This document shows, in pieces, positions 9,241-18,288 of a stretch of DNA of 64,000 nucleotides (position 1 is the first letter of the stretch; each line of letters begins with the position of its first letter). The translations under genes were made by a program, and so were the position numbers. Source of the stretch: a virus. Under the pieces are notes generated by a model. The model was given only the letters and a program-made list of their open reading frames with translations. It was not told the DNA's origin and did no database searches. The DNA lies in IMG/VR virus record IMGVR_UViG_3300009159_000049, positions 28,956 to 92,955 of that record, one strand, 5' to 3'.

Positions 9241-9789
9241 ATGGACTTCGCTAGAATCGAACGATCAACTAAACTTGCTGCTTATCTAGGTCGTAAAAAC
9301 GGCATGCTTGTAAAACAAGCAATTGGCGAAGGCATGATGGACAGCCTTAAAGGCCTTGGTGACAGCGCAATGTCAGGGTTAAAAGGTCTTGGTAACAACG
9401 CTTTAGATTATTACAAAGGGCTTGATCCAACAGCTCAAGCAGCTATCTTGGGTGGTGGCGTAGGCGCTGGCGTTGGCGGCATAGGCAACGCTCTTTTTGG
9501 TAAACGAAAGAAAGGCGTAGGCATTCTTGGCCGACTTGGCCGCGGTGCTCTTGCTGGTGGCGGTGTCGGTGCCTTAGGCGGCGCCGGTATTAATGAAGCC
9601 GCAATTAGACTTGGCATGGGCCGTACAGGTGCTGACCGAGATATGTACTTGTCAGGTAATGTTAATAATGCTTCAGATTACATTGCTCCTCCAGTAAACC
9701 TAGCCCACAGCTACTTAGACCCATACGAAAAGTATAACTTGCAAAATAAGCAGGTCAACATGCCAGCGTTAGACGCAGAACCTCGATAA
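9241..9789 (+). CDS. Unknown glycine-zipper protein
   Basis: The 182-aa protein is dominated by glycine. After a short charged N terminus (STKLAAYLGRKNGMLVKQAI) and an amphipathic stretch, residues about 76-125 are very Gly-rich and hydrophobic (ILGGGVGAGVGGIGNALFG, then GRGALAGGGVGALGGAG), with a basic KRKK break between the two halves. This is the look of paired glycine zippers that insert in membrane as a hairpin. The C terminus is polar. I do not recognise a family. A pore-forming or membrane-associated virion protein is an inference from composition only. Confidence 0.6.
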   Translation: MDFARIERSTKLAAYLGRKNGMLVKQAIGEGMMDSLKGLGDSAMSGLKGLGNNALDYYKGLDPTAQAAILGGGVGAGVGGIGNALFGKRKKGVGILGRLGRGALAGGGVGALGGAGINEAAIRLGMGRTGADRDMYLSGNVNNASDYIAPPVNLAHSYLDPYEKYNLQNKQVNMPALDAEPR

Positions 9790-9809
9790 TAATAAATAAG
9801 GTAATCAAC

Positions 9810-10466
9810 ATGGCTATCAATAAGTATCTTTTGAAGCAGGCACAGCTTAGAGTCAAGCAGGCATTCATGCCTCCAGAACAAGCAGGGGCTCCTCCAGGCG
9901 CTCCTCCAATGGATCCTTCTATGGGCGGCGCTCCTCCACAAGGAGCTCCTCCAATGGATCCTGCTATGGCTGGCGGTGCTCCTCCTATGGACCCAGCTAT
10001 GGCCGGTGGTGCCCCTCCAATGGATCCTGCTATGGCTGGTGGTGCTCCTCCTATGGACCCAGCCGCTGCTGGTGGTGCCCCTCCTATGGACCCTTCTATG
10101 GGCGGTGCTCCTCCTGATCCTACAGAACAAATCAGGTCAGTTGTAAAAGACGAAATGCAGCGAGCTATGGCTGAGGCTAAAGGCGGCGGTAAGGGAGCTG
10201 CAAAGAAGAATGACGGAGCTCAGACTGAGGTGTACATGCACCGCATTCAAAAGCTCATGACTCATCTTTACTCATCCTTAGGGCTTAACTTGCCTCATGA
10301 TATTCTTGATGACCCTAAGGGGCAGCAGGGCTCTGACGGACAACAGCAAGGTCCAAGCGGTGCTCCAAGTCAAGGAGCTCAGCCTATGAAGACAGCGGCT
10401 GACAACTTCAGCGTAAGTGAAAAGGCAGCAGGCATTCTTCATTTACTAAGACTTAAGAAAGACTAG
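9810..10466 (+). CDS. Unknown protein with tandem APPMDPAMAGG repeats
   Basis: The product is 218 aa. The N terminus is a short basic helix (YLLKQAQLRVKQAFM). Residues about 30-102 are a low-complexity repeat of 11-12 residues built on GAPPMDPAMAG, seven imperfect copies. A coiled, charged segment follows (TEQIRSVVKDEMQRAMAEA), then a helix with YMHRIQKLMTHLYSSLG and a Gln/Gly-rich linker. The same repeat occurs near the C terminus of the scaffold-like protein at 20654. I infer a flexible virion or assembly protein. No enzyme motif is present. Confidence 0.65.
   Translation: MAINKYLLKQAQLRVKQAFMPPEQAGAPPGAPPMDPSMGGAPPQGAPPMDPAMAGGAPPMDPAMAGGAPPMDPAMAGGAPPMDPAAAGGAPPMDPSMGGAPPDPTEQIRSVVKDEMQRAMAEAKGGGKGAAKKNDGAQTEVYMHRIQKLMTHLYSSLGLNLPHDILDDPKGQQGSDGQQQGPSGAPSQGAQPMKTAADNFSVSEKAAGILHLLRLKKD
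9897..10115 (+). repeat. Tandem APPMDPAM-coding repeat
   Basis: Units of 33-36 bases, each containing GCTCCTCCNATGGAYCC, are repeated in tandem and in frame. Synonymous differences between units (GGATCC versus GGACCC) show some age, while neighbouring units remain nearly identical. A shorter version is present at 21650-21730. Confidence 0.8.
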
Positions 10467-10470
10467 TATC

Positions 10471-10689
10471 ATGTTTCTTGATTACCACAACTTGTTTGAT
10501 GTTAGTCCAGTTGTTAAAGCTACAAGGATAGTTGTTTACGATAAAGACAGTAATCCTATAGCCTTGTTTCTAGAGAATCCAAACAGCACCATTATCTGCT
10601 ACACAGCTGCAGATAATGGTTTTACAGAAATATTAAGGCAATATGGAATTAATCCTCCTATTGTTAAGAAAATAAACATAGGAGCTTAA
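10471..10689 (+). CDS. Unknown small protein
   Basis: This is a 72-aa soluble protein with no recognised family. It contains a beta-rich core (ATRIVVYDKDSNPIALFLE) and ends with NPPIVKKINIGA. It sits between the repeat protein and the beta' C-terminal gene with gaps of four and two bases, which is typical of genuine genes in this operon. It could be a small accessory subunit of the neighbouring polymerase, but nothing in the sequence shows that. Confidence 0.55.
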   Translation: MFLDYHNLFDVSPVVKATRIVVYDKDSNPIALFLENPNSTIICYTAADNGFTEILRQYGINPPIVKKINIGA

Positions 10690-10691
10690 TC

Positions 10692-12611
10692 ATGCTTAAG
10701 ACCACCATAGGTCAGATCATGGTTAACGACGCCCTTCCTGCAGAGCTAAGAGATTACACCAGATCTTTAGATTCAAAAGCTTCTGCTTCGCTTATGCAGA
10801 TCATAGCTCAAAATCATCCAGAGAAGTACAAAGACATATCAAAGAAGCTTTTTGATATCGGTAGAGATGTGTCTTATAACAGTGGAGGATTTTCATTCGG
10901 ACTAAAAGACCTAAGGGAGTCTAATCACTCTATAGACGCTAAGGCTAAGCTAAAGCTAGCTATAGATGGAATAATGAGAAACTCTAGAATAGATGAAGAC
11001 ACTAAAAATAGTAGTATGATTGAGCTGCTTAACAATGCTCAAAGCGGTATGGAAAAAGGCATATTTGATGACTCACTACGAGAAGGTAACCAGCTAGCTA
11101 GACAGATTCAGTCAGGGTCGCGTGGTAAGCCGATGAACCTTAAAAGCCTTAGAGGTGGAGATCTACTCTACACCGATCATCACGATAATGCTATTCCCAT
11201 TCCTGTGTTCAACTCATACTCTAAAGGCTTAAATCCTGCTGAGTACTTTGCTGGAGCATTCGGTGCCCGTAAAGGAGTTGCTGATACTAAGTTCGCAACA
11301 ATGGACGCTGGATTCTTTTCAAAACAGCTAAATCAGATAGGTCATAGAATGGTTGTCGTAGGTGACGACGCTGACGATCCTAAACGGTTTGAAAGCCGTG
11401 GACTTCCTGTAGACATAGAGGATGATGATAACGAAGGCGCGCTTCTAGCTATGGCAGCTGGGGGCTATGCTAGAAACACCGTGCTTACACCTAGAGTTAT
11501 AAAAGACTTAAAGGCTAACAACGTAAAAAGGCTCTTAGTAAGAAGCCCTATAGCAACTGGAGCTCCTGACGGAGGGCTATACTCTAGAGATTTAGGCATA
11601 AGGGAAAGAGGCAGCTTTGCTCCAATAGGCGACGCCATAGGTATTGCCGCTATGCAAGCTCTATCCGAGCCTATTTCTCAAGGTCAGCTAAGCTCTAAGC
11701 ACACAGGTGGAGTAGCTGGAGCAGCTGGGGCAGTCTCAGGCTTTAAACACTTAAACCAGCTTGTTCAATCACCTAAGCAGTCTCCTTACTGGGCAGCTCA
11801 TGCTCAGCGTGATGGTAAGGTTACTGGAATTAAAGAAGCTCCTACAGGTGGCACATTCATAGCGATAGACGGAGTTGAGCACCACGTAAACCCTGGAGTA
11901 AACTTGTCTGTGAAGCTTAACGATGTAGTAGAGGCTGGGGACACATTGTCTGACGGTATTGCCAACCCTGCTATGCTTACTAGGTTCAAAGGAATAGGTG
12001 AAGGTAGGCGTCAGTTTGTACAAGCCTTTAAAGGAGCCATGAAAGGCGCAGGCATGTCTGGAAACAGACGCAACATAGAAGTCATGTCGAAAGGCCTTAT
12101 CAATCACGTCAAGATGAGCGATGAGTACAAGCAGTACGCTCCAGACGACGTCGTACCTTATGACTCGGTAGAACACGATTGGGAACCTAGAGAAGGACAT
12201 ACCATAGTAAATCCAAGAGAAGCTATTGGTAAATACCTTGAGCAGCCCGTGCTGCACTACAGTATAGGGACTCCTATCAAGCCTTCTATGATAAAAGACT
12301 TAAATGAGTTTGGTGTCTCTAAGATTACTGTTCACAAAGACCCTGCTCCGTTTGAAGCTCACTTCGTTAGGGGTTTGGAAAACCTTCAGCATGACCCAGA
12401 CTGGATGACTAGAATGCTTGGAAGCAATCTTAGAAAGTCAACTTTAAATGCCGTGCATCGTGGTGCGGTAAGCGACGAGAAGGGCACGTCCTATGTGCCG
12501 TCATTAGCCAAGGCTGTAGACTTTGGTAAGAGCGGTCCAGTAAAAGGATTTAAAGTAGAAAAACCTAAGAGTGAAATACTTAAACCAATTGAAAATGACG
12601 GAGTTTTATAA
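10692..12611 (+). CDS. Phage RNA polymerase, beta' C-terminal half
   Basis: The 639-aa protein continues beta' where the fusion protein at 2437 stops. It opens with TTIGQIMVNDALP, equivalent to the bacterial TTVGR segment. SGSRGKPMNLKSLRGG matches the conserved GARGS region. EYFAGAFGARKGVADTKFAT (from residue 184) is the trigger-loop region. GDAIGIAAMQALSEP...SSKHTGG matches the downstream bridge/cleft motif of bacterial beta'. The zinc-binding cysteines that normally precede GRDLA are missing; here the segment reads GGLYSRDLG. About 3.8 kb and five other genes separate it from its partner, so the active enzyme must assemble from two proteins that complete one catalytic centre. No alpha or omega subunit is visible in the window. 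Confidence 0.92.
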   Translation: MLKTTIGQIMVNDALPAELRDYTRSLDSKASASLMQIIAQNHPEKYKDISKKLFDIGRDVSYNSGGFSFGLKDLRESNHSIDAKAKLKLAIDGIMRNSRIDEDTKNSSMIELLNNAQSGMEKGIFDDSLREGNQLARQIQSGSRGKPMNLKSLRGGDLLYTDHHDNAIPIPVFNSYSKGLNPAEYFAGAFGARKGVADTKFATMDAGFFSKQLNQIGHRMVVVGDDADDPKRFESRGLPVDIEDDDNEGALLAMAAGGYARNTVLTPRVIKDLKANNVKRLLVRSPIATGAPDGGLYSRDLGIRERGSFAPIGDAIGIAAMQALSEPISQGQLSSKHTGGVAGAAGAVSGFKHLNQLVQSPKQSPYWAAHAQRDGKVTGIKEAPTGGTFIAIDGVEHHVNPGVNLSVKLNDVVEAGDTLSDGIANPAMLTRFKGIGEGRRQFVQAFKGAMKGAGMSGNRRNIEVMSKGLINHVKMSDEYKQYAPDDVVPYDSVEHDWEPREGHTIVNPREAIGKYLEQPVLHYSIGTPIKPSMIKDLNEFGVSKITVHKDPAPFEAHFVRGLENLQHDPDWMTRMLGSNLRKSTLNAVHRGAVSDEKGTSYVPSLAKAVDFGKSGPVKGFKVEKPKSEILKPIENDGVL

Positions 12612-12967
12612 TGAGCGACTTTATACACAAGTGGGCTAACATGGGTCAGCCTAGTAAGCCTTCAGCTTTAAAGCCATTGACTGCTCCCACCATTCCTTCT
12701 GCAGGGGCTTCACCATCTTTATCTGCAGCAAAATCAGAAAAACCATCACCTCAAGATGTAAAGAACGTTAACACTTCGCCAGCTCTTATGGCCCCTTCTA
12801 CGATGCTGCCGCCTGTGTCAAATCAAGCAGCAGCAGTGGCTCAAAGTAGTGGAGACGTCTCCACTAACACCCAAGGTAATAATTATGCTAAGATGGCAGA
12901 GGTCATGCTTGAGCTTATGAAGAGCGGAAGCTTAACTGAAAATATTCTCAGTATGCGGCCTAGATAA
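12611..12967 (+). CDS. Unknown small Ser/Pro/Ala-rich protein
   Basis: The product is 118 aa. Its ATG overlaps the stop of the beta' C-terminal gene (TAATG), so translation is probably coupled. Most of it is low-complexity Pro/Ser/Ala sequence, probably disordered. Short ordered ends are likely: FIHKWANMG at the start and AKMAEVMLELMKSGSLTENIL at the end. The disordered part contains a copy of the dispersed palindrome reading SSGDVSTN. Function is unknown. Coupling to beta' is compatible with a polymerase-associated role but does not prove one. Confidence 0.55.
   Translation: MSDFIHKWANMGQPSKPSALKPLTAPTIPSAGASPSLSAAKSEKPSPQDVKNVNTSPALMAPSTMLPPVSNQAAAVAQSSGDVSTNTQGNNYAKMAEVMLELMKSGSLTENILSMRPR
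12847..12866. repeat. Dispersed palindrome, copy 2
   Basis: TAGTGGAGACGTCTCCACTA is a perfect 20-bp palindrome inside the disordered part of the 12611 gene. Codons are AGT GGA GAC GTC TCC ACT, identical to most other copies. Confidence 0.85.
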
Positions 12968-13071
12968 TTAAGAGCATTATTGATAATAATCACCTGTAAT
13001 TGTTGCAGAGTGAACCAATAAAGAGCATAATGGCTCTGTGTTACTTTCTAAGCCATGGAAGGTTAAGAAAT
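12968..13071 (+). other. Short leader before the 13072 gene
   Basis: This 104-base gap holds an AT-rich inverted repeat (ATTATT-GAT-AATAAT, near 12975) and a small hairpin AGAGC/GCTCT at 13022-13037, then GGAAGG before the start. I cannot identify a promoter with confidence. Confidence 0.3.
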
Positions 13072-15477
13072 ATGAGCAATAACAATAAGTCGTTTTTACT
13101 TGAGTTACCTTCTTTAGTTAAAGGGCTTGTTAAGCAAGCTGAACTTGGAGGCGAAGGCAATGATACTCAGTTTGAACAGGCTTTCAGCAATCTTGCACAC
13201 GCTTATTTAAAAGACAAAGCCCCAGGACTTCTAGACTACGAAGTAGGCTTTGAGCTTATGGAGCGCAACGAAGACAACACCAAAGCAGTTGGTCTGTTTG
13301 GTTTTAAAGTTGGCAGCCAGTGGCTGTATGCGCCAGTGTTCTTTATTAATGGCGACCTTAAGGGTCATGAGCTGCTTTATCTTAAAGACCAAGATCAATT
13401 CGTACCTCTTAAAGAAAACTGGCTTAACTACATTCTACGCCGTAAGCCAGCCAGCCTTGGCAAGAAGACCGACCAGAACATGGGCCGTCTTGGCTTCCTT
13501 ACTCCTGACCTTCAAGCGTTTAGCAGACCTCCAGCTAAGTTCGCTTCGGCTAACAAGCCTGCTGATGACTCTGATGAGATGATGGAAGGTGTAAGAGCTT
13601 TCGCTAAGTTCGCTTGCTCTAACCCTGTGCACGATCCTAAGTTCGCTAAGACAATTACTCTAAAATCATTTCTAAATAAAGAAGCTTCTCATAGTAAAAG
13701 TGCTTACCGAGAGCTTGTAAAAGGCATTATCGATATCTGTCAACGGTTTCCTAAGATGGCAGAAGCTATTGATAGTACATGCGGTAATGACTTTCTTAAA
13801 GATGCAGTTGCCAAGCTTGGCACGTTAACAGAGCCAGGCGTTCTCGCTGAAGACACCGTACAGCTAAGACATCAAGAGAAGCAGGCTCTTACTATTATTG
13901 TAAGAAGCTTTAATTCTTCATCTAACGGCTCAGAAGACATTATGGATTCTTCAGAACCAGATAAGAAAAAGCTTCTTACTGATGGAGTTATCTTTAGGGA
14001 TGCTAGAACCAAAGATGAAGCATCTATCGCTTACAGAATTCAAGAGCCAACCTCAATAGAAAATCCTCCAACTACTGGAGTTTACGACCTTCTTGTTTCT
14101 CCTTTCTCAATGTTAAAGACTGTAATCTTCCTAATGCCTCACGGACCTTCTGGAAGGCAAGACTTCGCCACAGTAGTTAACTACGAGGGAGAAAAAAGTT
14201 GGATCAACAGCCATCCAGGTAATCTGTTTACCAGACCACCAAGAGATGGCGGACAAGACTCACCAGAAAGCAAAACTAGCGGTGACAGCTATGCTAAGTT
14301 TTTTGAGAAGCTTCCAGAATCGTCCTCGTTAACAAAGGGCGGTATTTACATGGCAGTCAGCGAAAGTGGAGACGCTAGCGTTCCCTTTGAAGTACTTAAG
14401 ACAGACAGTGCGTCTGACGGCACTAAGAACTACAGAGTACTTTATCACGACTCTGCTTCACAGCAGAAGCCGTCCTATCTTCCAAAATCTAAAGTAAGCG
14501 ATGGTTGTGACGACCATGGTTACAGTAACAATGTAATAGGCGGCGGACGTAAGCTGTACGTAACTGATAAACCAGGCTCCCGTATCAAAGCTATTAAGGG
14601 AGACCTTTATATTCCTGGTAATTTTAAAATGATAAAGTTGTCAGGTGATTGTTGCACAGGTGACGGCTCTATCGTCCCTGGAAATCTTACTGACCTTCAG
14701 CACGCTATCTATCAAAAGACAGCCTCTTTAAACGTCAGGCACACTGGCTCTGAGGTATCTGTTAATGGTAGAGTTCTAGAACCCAAGGAAGCGCTTATCC
14801 ATCTAGTACGAGACGTTGCTCTGCGTGAGAAGCAAGCTCGATGTATTTTGGAAGAAGCTAAGCAAAACAAAGTTGCTAACTATAGAGTACACAAGCCGGT
14901 CAAAGAGGATGCAGGCGACTTAATAAAGTCAGCAGCTCCAGGCGACCAAATAGACCAATCAATGCAGGGCACTACCTCTGCTCCTGCTTTTCCTACTCCT
15001 CCAACAGGTATGGAGTCTACGTTGTTAGGAAGTGTGCAGTCGTCATACCCTCAGCAACAGTCTCTGCCTGCGATGAACAGCCAGTCTCTTCAGGCTAACT
15101 CAGCCGTATATGACCCAAGGCTTCCTGATCCAAATACTATGGCTATCGGCTACAACGCTGCTCAGTCTGGTCAGAAAGAAGTGTTTGATACTTCTATGAT
15201 CGGTACCTTAATCAAGTCTGTTCGCGATGACACAATGGTAGATCGCCACTTGGGTGACCTTATGGGCGGGCTAGACAAGATTGGACGTATTCTCTTTAGT
15301 TTCTATTGGCACAAAGACAAGTTCGAAGACCGATATGGTAAGAAAGACATTCCTGAGCTTGAAGACAATCTTAGGAACTCTTTTGAACAGCTCGGAGACT
15401 TGTTATTGTTCCTCAAGCAGAAGACTATTGACTCGTACCCTGACGAAGGCATCAGCCTAGACGACAACAACGTGTAA
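13072..15477 (+). CDS. Large unknown virion protein
   Basis: I choose the ATG at 13072, which follows GGAAGG with good spacing. A TTG at 13000 would add 24 residues that look like untranslated leader. The 801-aa product starts with FLLELPSLVKGLVKQAEL. It has a globular first third (GLFGFKVGSQWLYAPVFFIN), a region with repeated AKFA-type segments (PAKFASANKP, FAKFACSNPV), a long mixed central part, a Gln/Pro/Ser-rich linker (about residues 620-690) and a helical C terminus (LGDLMGGLDKIGRILFSFYW). No family is recognised. Size and position suggest a major structural or internal head protein. Confidence 0.65.
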   Translation: MSNNNKSFLLELPSLVKGLVKQAELGGEGNDTQFEQAFSNLAHAYLKDKAPGLLDYEVGFELMERNEDNTKAVGLFGFKVGSQWLYAPVFFINGDLKGHELLYLKDQDQFVPLKENWLNYILRRKPASLGKKTDQNMGRLGFLTPDLQAFSRPPAKFASANKPADDSDEMMEGVRAFAKFACSNPVHDPKFAKTITLKSFLNKEASHSKSAYRELVKGIIDICQRFPKMAEAIDSTCGNDFLKDAVAKLGTLTEPGVLAEDTVQLRHQEKQALTIIVRSFNSSSNGSEDIMDSSEPDKKKLLTDGVIFRDARTKDEASIAYRIQEPTSIENPPTTGVYDLLVSPFSMLKTVIFLMPHGPSGRQDFATVVNYEGEKSWINSHPGNLFTRPPRDGGQDSPESKTSGDSYAKFFEKLPESSSLTKGGIYMAVSESGDASVPFEVLKTDSASDGTKNYRVLYHDSASQQKPSYLPKSKVSDGCDDHGYSNNVIGGGRKLYVTDKPGSRIKAIKGDLYIPGNFKMIKLSGDCCTGDGSIVPGNLTDLQHAIYQKTASLNVRHTGSEVSVNGRVLEPKEALIHLVRDVALREKQARCILEEAKQNKVANYRVHKPVKEDAGDLIKSAAPGDQIDQSMQGTTSAPAFPTPPTGMESTLLGSVQSSYPQQQSLPAMNSQSLQANSAVYDPRLPDPNTMAIGYNAAQSGQKEVFDTSMIGTLIKSVRDDTMVDRHLGDLMGGLDKIGRILFSFYWHKDKFEDRYGKKDIPELEDNLRNSFEQLGDLLLFLKQKTIDSYPDEGISLDDNNV

Positions 15478-15488
15478 CGGAGCTAGAA

Positions 15489-15920
15489 ATGCGTATATAC
15501 GAAAAGCATTATAGAAGCATAAGCGCACCTAAAGGCGAGACCACCCAGCTAGAGCTTGGGTTCTTCTCTGAAGGTTTCATAAAGAAAATCATAGTAAAGC
15601 AAGTGGGCGGCGGCGCACTTGTTAACTTTACTGTTGATGTCTTTAACTCTAAGAAGGCGTTTTTAGACGGGTCGTCTTCTGGTGGTGACGAGGTTGGCGG
15701 AGACTACTCTGCAGATCAAGAGCTGTACAGAGTATTTGCTCAGGCCTCTGGAACATCCGGAGAGCTCCTAACAATAATCGACGATTACGGCAAGGCTTAC
15801 AAGAACTACGATGGCCCATTGTCTGATAGAAAGCGAAAGATCTATATTCAAATACATCCTTCAGGTACTGGTTCAGCTACTTGGGACATAGCCTTGTCTG
15901 GTTGGAGCGACGTAGGCTAA
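15489..15920 (+). CDS. Unknown beta-rich protein
   Basis: The 143-aa protein is not recognised. It alternates short beta-like segments with Gly/Ser/Asp turns: TQLELGFFSEGFIKKIIVK, LVNFTVDVFNSKKAF, KIYIQIHPSGTGSATWDIAL. The pattern fits a small jelly-roll or immunoglobulin-like virion domain, for example a decoration or fibre-associated protein, but no signature residues confirm this. GGAG precedes the ATG, and the stop overlaps the next start (TAATG at 15918). Confidence 0.6.
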   Translation: MRIYEKHYRSISAPKGETTQLELGFFSEGFIKKIIVKQVGGGALVNFTVDVFNSKKAFLDGSSSGGDEVGGDYSADQELYRVFAQASGTSGELLTIIDDYGKAYKNYDGPLSDRKRKIYIQIHPSGTGSATWDIALSGWSDVG

Positions 15921-16867
15921 TGGAAGCAAGCATTTCTGAATACGTTAACCTTAGAAAGACAAGCCCAGTAAGGCCAGTTGATTGGCGCTGGCGTCGAGCT
16001 AATGCTCTGTTTGACAACAAAAAGCAGCCAGACAGGTTTAACGATGATAAGTTTGTTCAAGCAGCTTGGAAATTCGCTAGGTTACTTAATAAAGTAGAGA
16101 ACTCATGGGAGTACTGTATAAAGTGCTTACCTAACCAAGCCCTTGCGGACGCTTACGAACTGTACACTCAGCCAGAAGCAAAAATTATGCGTTGGGAGCT
16201 TGAAGCTAGAATTCTTGCTAGAACAGACATAGTTACAATTACTGAGATATCAGGTCTGTCTGCAAAATGCATCAAATGGTACGAGAGCTTATTCTTCAAC
16301 GTATCAGATAGACTAGACAACGCTTCTTGGATTATGAACTTTGCTATTGGAAAGAACGCGTTCTTCGGTGCATCTGAACGAGACTTAGACGTCCTGTGGA
16401 AGGTATATGCTTACCTATACGGACCTTCAAAATTAGAGTGGCTCATACACAACAGAGCTGACGCAGAGATCAATATATGGGCTAGTGAAGAGATAGCTTC
16501 AAATCTTTTAAGAAAGAACCTACACAGCTCGAAAATTGTTGCACCCAACAGCTGGAATCAGTTACAACTGCTACAGATGCATCAGAAGGAACAAGAAATG
16601 GCGTCAGAGTCGTCTGCTTACAAGAGCACGTCTGATAATGGCAACATTCTTAATTATGTTATGAACGCTATGTCCACTGTAGTAACTACTGGATCTAACG
16701 CTAATAGCAAGAATACACTCAGCTGGGTTGGGCAAGATGTCAACGCAGCGGAGCCTAGGGCCGATGAGGCCATGATGATAGCTAACGGGGATACGACCAT
16801 ATTGGAAAGTCTAGTAGGCACTATATTACCGGAGGCCAAAGCCGATGGCGACACAAGGGCTCAGTAA
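15920..16867 (+). CDS. Unknown helical protein
   Basis: The start overlapping the previous stop (TAATG) gives a 315-aa product. It is rich in Trp and charged residues in predicted helices (PVDWRWRRANALFDNKK; FVQAAWKFARLLNKVENSWEYC; YELYTQPEAKIMRWELEARI). ITEISGLSAKCIKWYESLFF looks like a helix-turn-helix of the kind found in small regulators and terminase small subunits. The C-terminal 80 residues are low complexity. A DNA-contacting head or packaging protein is possible but unproven. It overlaps the next gene by 23 bases. Confidence 0.6.
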   Translation: MEASISEYVNLRKTSPVRPVDWRWRRANALFDNKKQPDRFNDDKFVQAAWKFARLLNKVENSWEYCIKCLPNQALADAYELYTQPEAKIMRWELEARILARTDIVTITEISGLSAKCIKWYESLFFNVSDRLDNASWIMNFAIGKNAFFGASERDLDVLWKVYAYLYGPSKLEWLIHNRADAEINIWASEEIASNLLRKNLHSSKIVAPNSWNQLQLLQMHQKEQEMASESSAYKSTSDNGNILNYVMNAMSTVVTTGSNANSKNTLSWVGQDVNAAEPRADEAMMIANGDTTILESLVGTILPEAKADGDTRAQ

Positions 16868-18245
16868 AGAATCTGAAAGTAGAATAACCGACTCCTTAAG
16901 CGAGGCAGCTGAGCTTGTAAACTCAGGCTCTTCGCCTAATGAAGCCATTGCCAAAACAGCCTCAGCCTACGGTGTACCCGTAGGTCACTTAGAGCTTATG
17001 GTAAGGGCATTCAATACTGGAAGGAGTGAGGCACACCGCCAAGCAGGATCAGACCCTCTTGAAAAGCTGGCAGAGTTCGATCTGGCAGACTTGAAAACGG
17101 TAATAGGTTTGGTTTATCCAGACTCTGTTAAGACCGCCGCTTCTATGATCAAGGAAGGCGCAATATCCGACGCTTACAAAAGGCCACCTGTTCAACCTAA
17201 GTTTGAACTTAAGCCTCTTGGTAAGTTAGCTTCAGACCAAGGCAAGTATGCTACATTAGCTCAAGACAGCCTTGGAAAAACCAGAGTAATCAGCTCACTT
17301 ATTGAAAAAATGGGTAGAGACTCTGAAAAGCTTAGAATGGATTCTGCTCATAGCAAAGATATGATGATGGACGGCATCACCAAGATTGCTACTTACTTTA
17401 GAACTTTTGGAGGCGTTCCATTTAGCGTCGCCAAAGAAAACAGCGTTAGGTTGTTTGGAAAGAAGGCAGAGTCACTTCTCAACATACTTGCTATTTCAAA
17501 CAAAGCGTTTCGTAAACAAGCTGGCACACTGTCAGACATTATGGCTCCAGTTGAGCTTTCACAAGCTCCTTACAGTCTTATAAAAGATTGCATTAAGCAC
17601 GCTGAAGTTCACTTGAATAAGAAGGCAGCAGTTGATCACCTTAAAAAGGTTATCGGGTCTGCCCTGTCAGCTGCTTTCTCTGAAGACCTTCCTGGTTCTA
17701 ACACAGGTTCAGTCTTAGACGGTTTGAATAAGTCTGCTGGTAAGCTGTGGGACAAGAATAAGGGTATGTTTAATAGCGCTTACAACTTTGTCCAAAGCGA
17801 GCCTAAAGACAAGACAGTTTCTAGAGATTCAAACGAATACAAATTTAGAAACGATCAGATAGCTCAAGATATGACTCTAAAGAACATTAGAGCTAGCGCA
17901 GCTATATCTGACTTAATGGCTAACGACGAAATCATAGGCGGGTACCACCCTGAAGACGTGGCATTCCACTTTAATGAAATTAGCAGCATAGCTCCAGACA
18001 CCACCACAAACACTGCTATTATGCGACCTCTTCTTAGAAAGCGTTTGGTAGGTGGAACCTCTGCTATTGATCCTTCTGACGTTCAGCAAATGTTAGATAT
18101 GGAAAACACAAGAGGAGAGACACAGTCTTACAGAGCAGACAACGCCTTTGGAAAAGACTCTCCGTCTAACAGTAGAATTAAATCAATAAACAGCAGCATA
18201 GATGAACGAAAGGGATTTAAAGGCCCTAAAGAAGATAAGGAGTAG
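16845..18245 (+). CDS. Unknown helical virion protein with repeated K-x-A segments
   Basis: The 466-aa protein is mostly helical and hydrophilic, and no family is recognised. Early in the sequence, segments such as AIAKTASAYG, DPLEKLAEFD, VKTAASMIKEG and LGKLASDQGK recur. These resemble similar segments in neighbouring head proteins. The C-terminal third is polar and probably extended (FGKDSPSNSRIKSINSSIDE). The ATG follows GGAGG. Together with the genes at 13072 and 18289 it forms a block of unknown structural proteins just before the prohead protease, so I infer an internal head component. Confidence 0.6.
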   Translation: MATQGLSKESESRITDSLSEAAELVNSGSSPNEAIAKTASAYGVPVGHLELMVRAFNTGRSEAHRQAGSDPLEKLAEFDLADLKTVIGLVYPDSVKTAASMIKEGAISDAYKRPPVQPKFELKPLGKLASDQGKYATLAQDSLGKTRVISSLIEKMGRDSEKLRMDSAHSKDMMMDGITKIATYFRTFGGVPFSVAKENSVRLFGKKAESLLNILAISNKAFRKQAGTLSDIMAPVELSQAPYSLIKDCIKHAEVHLNKKAAVDHLKKVIGSALSAAFSEDLPGSNTGSVLDGLNKSAGKLWDKNKGMFNSAYNFVQSEPKDKTVSRDSNEYKFRNDQIAQDMTLKNIRASAAISDLMANDEIIGGYHPEDVAFHFNEISSIAPDTTTNTAIMRPLLRKRLVGGTSAIDPSDVQQMLDMENTRGETQSYRADNAFGKDSPSNSRIKSINSSIDERKGFKGPKEDKE

Positions 18246-18288
18246 GAGCAACGCTCTGAATTAATCCATAGTTAACTAGGAGACAGTA

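Noticed and set aside
13250-13582. A second + strand frame inside the 13072 gene, and another at 17386-17583.
   Set aside because: Each lies wholly within a better-supported gene and reads as low-complexity out-of-frame sequence.
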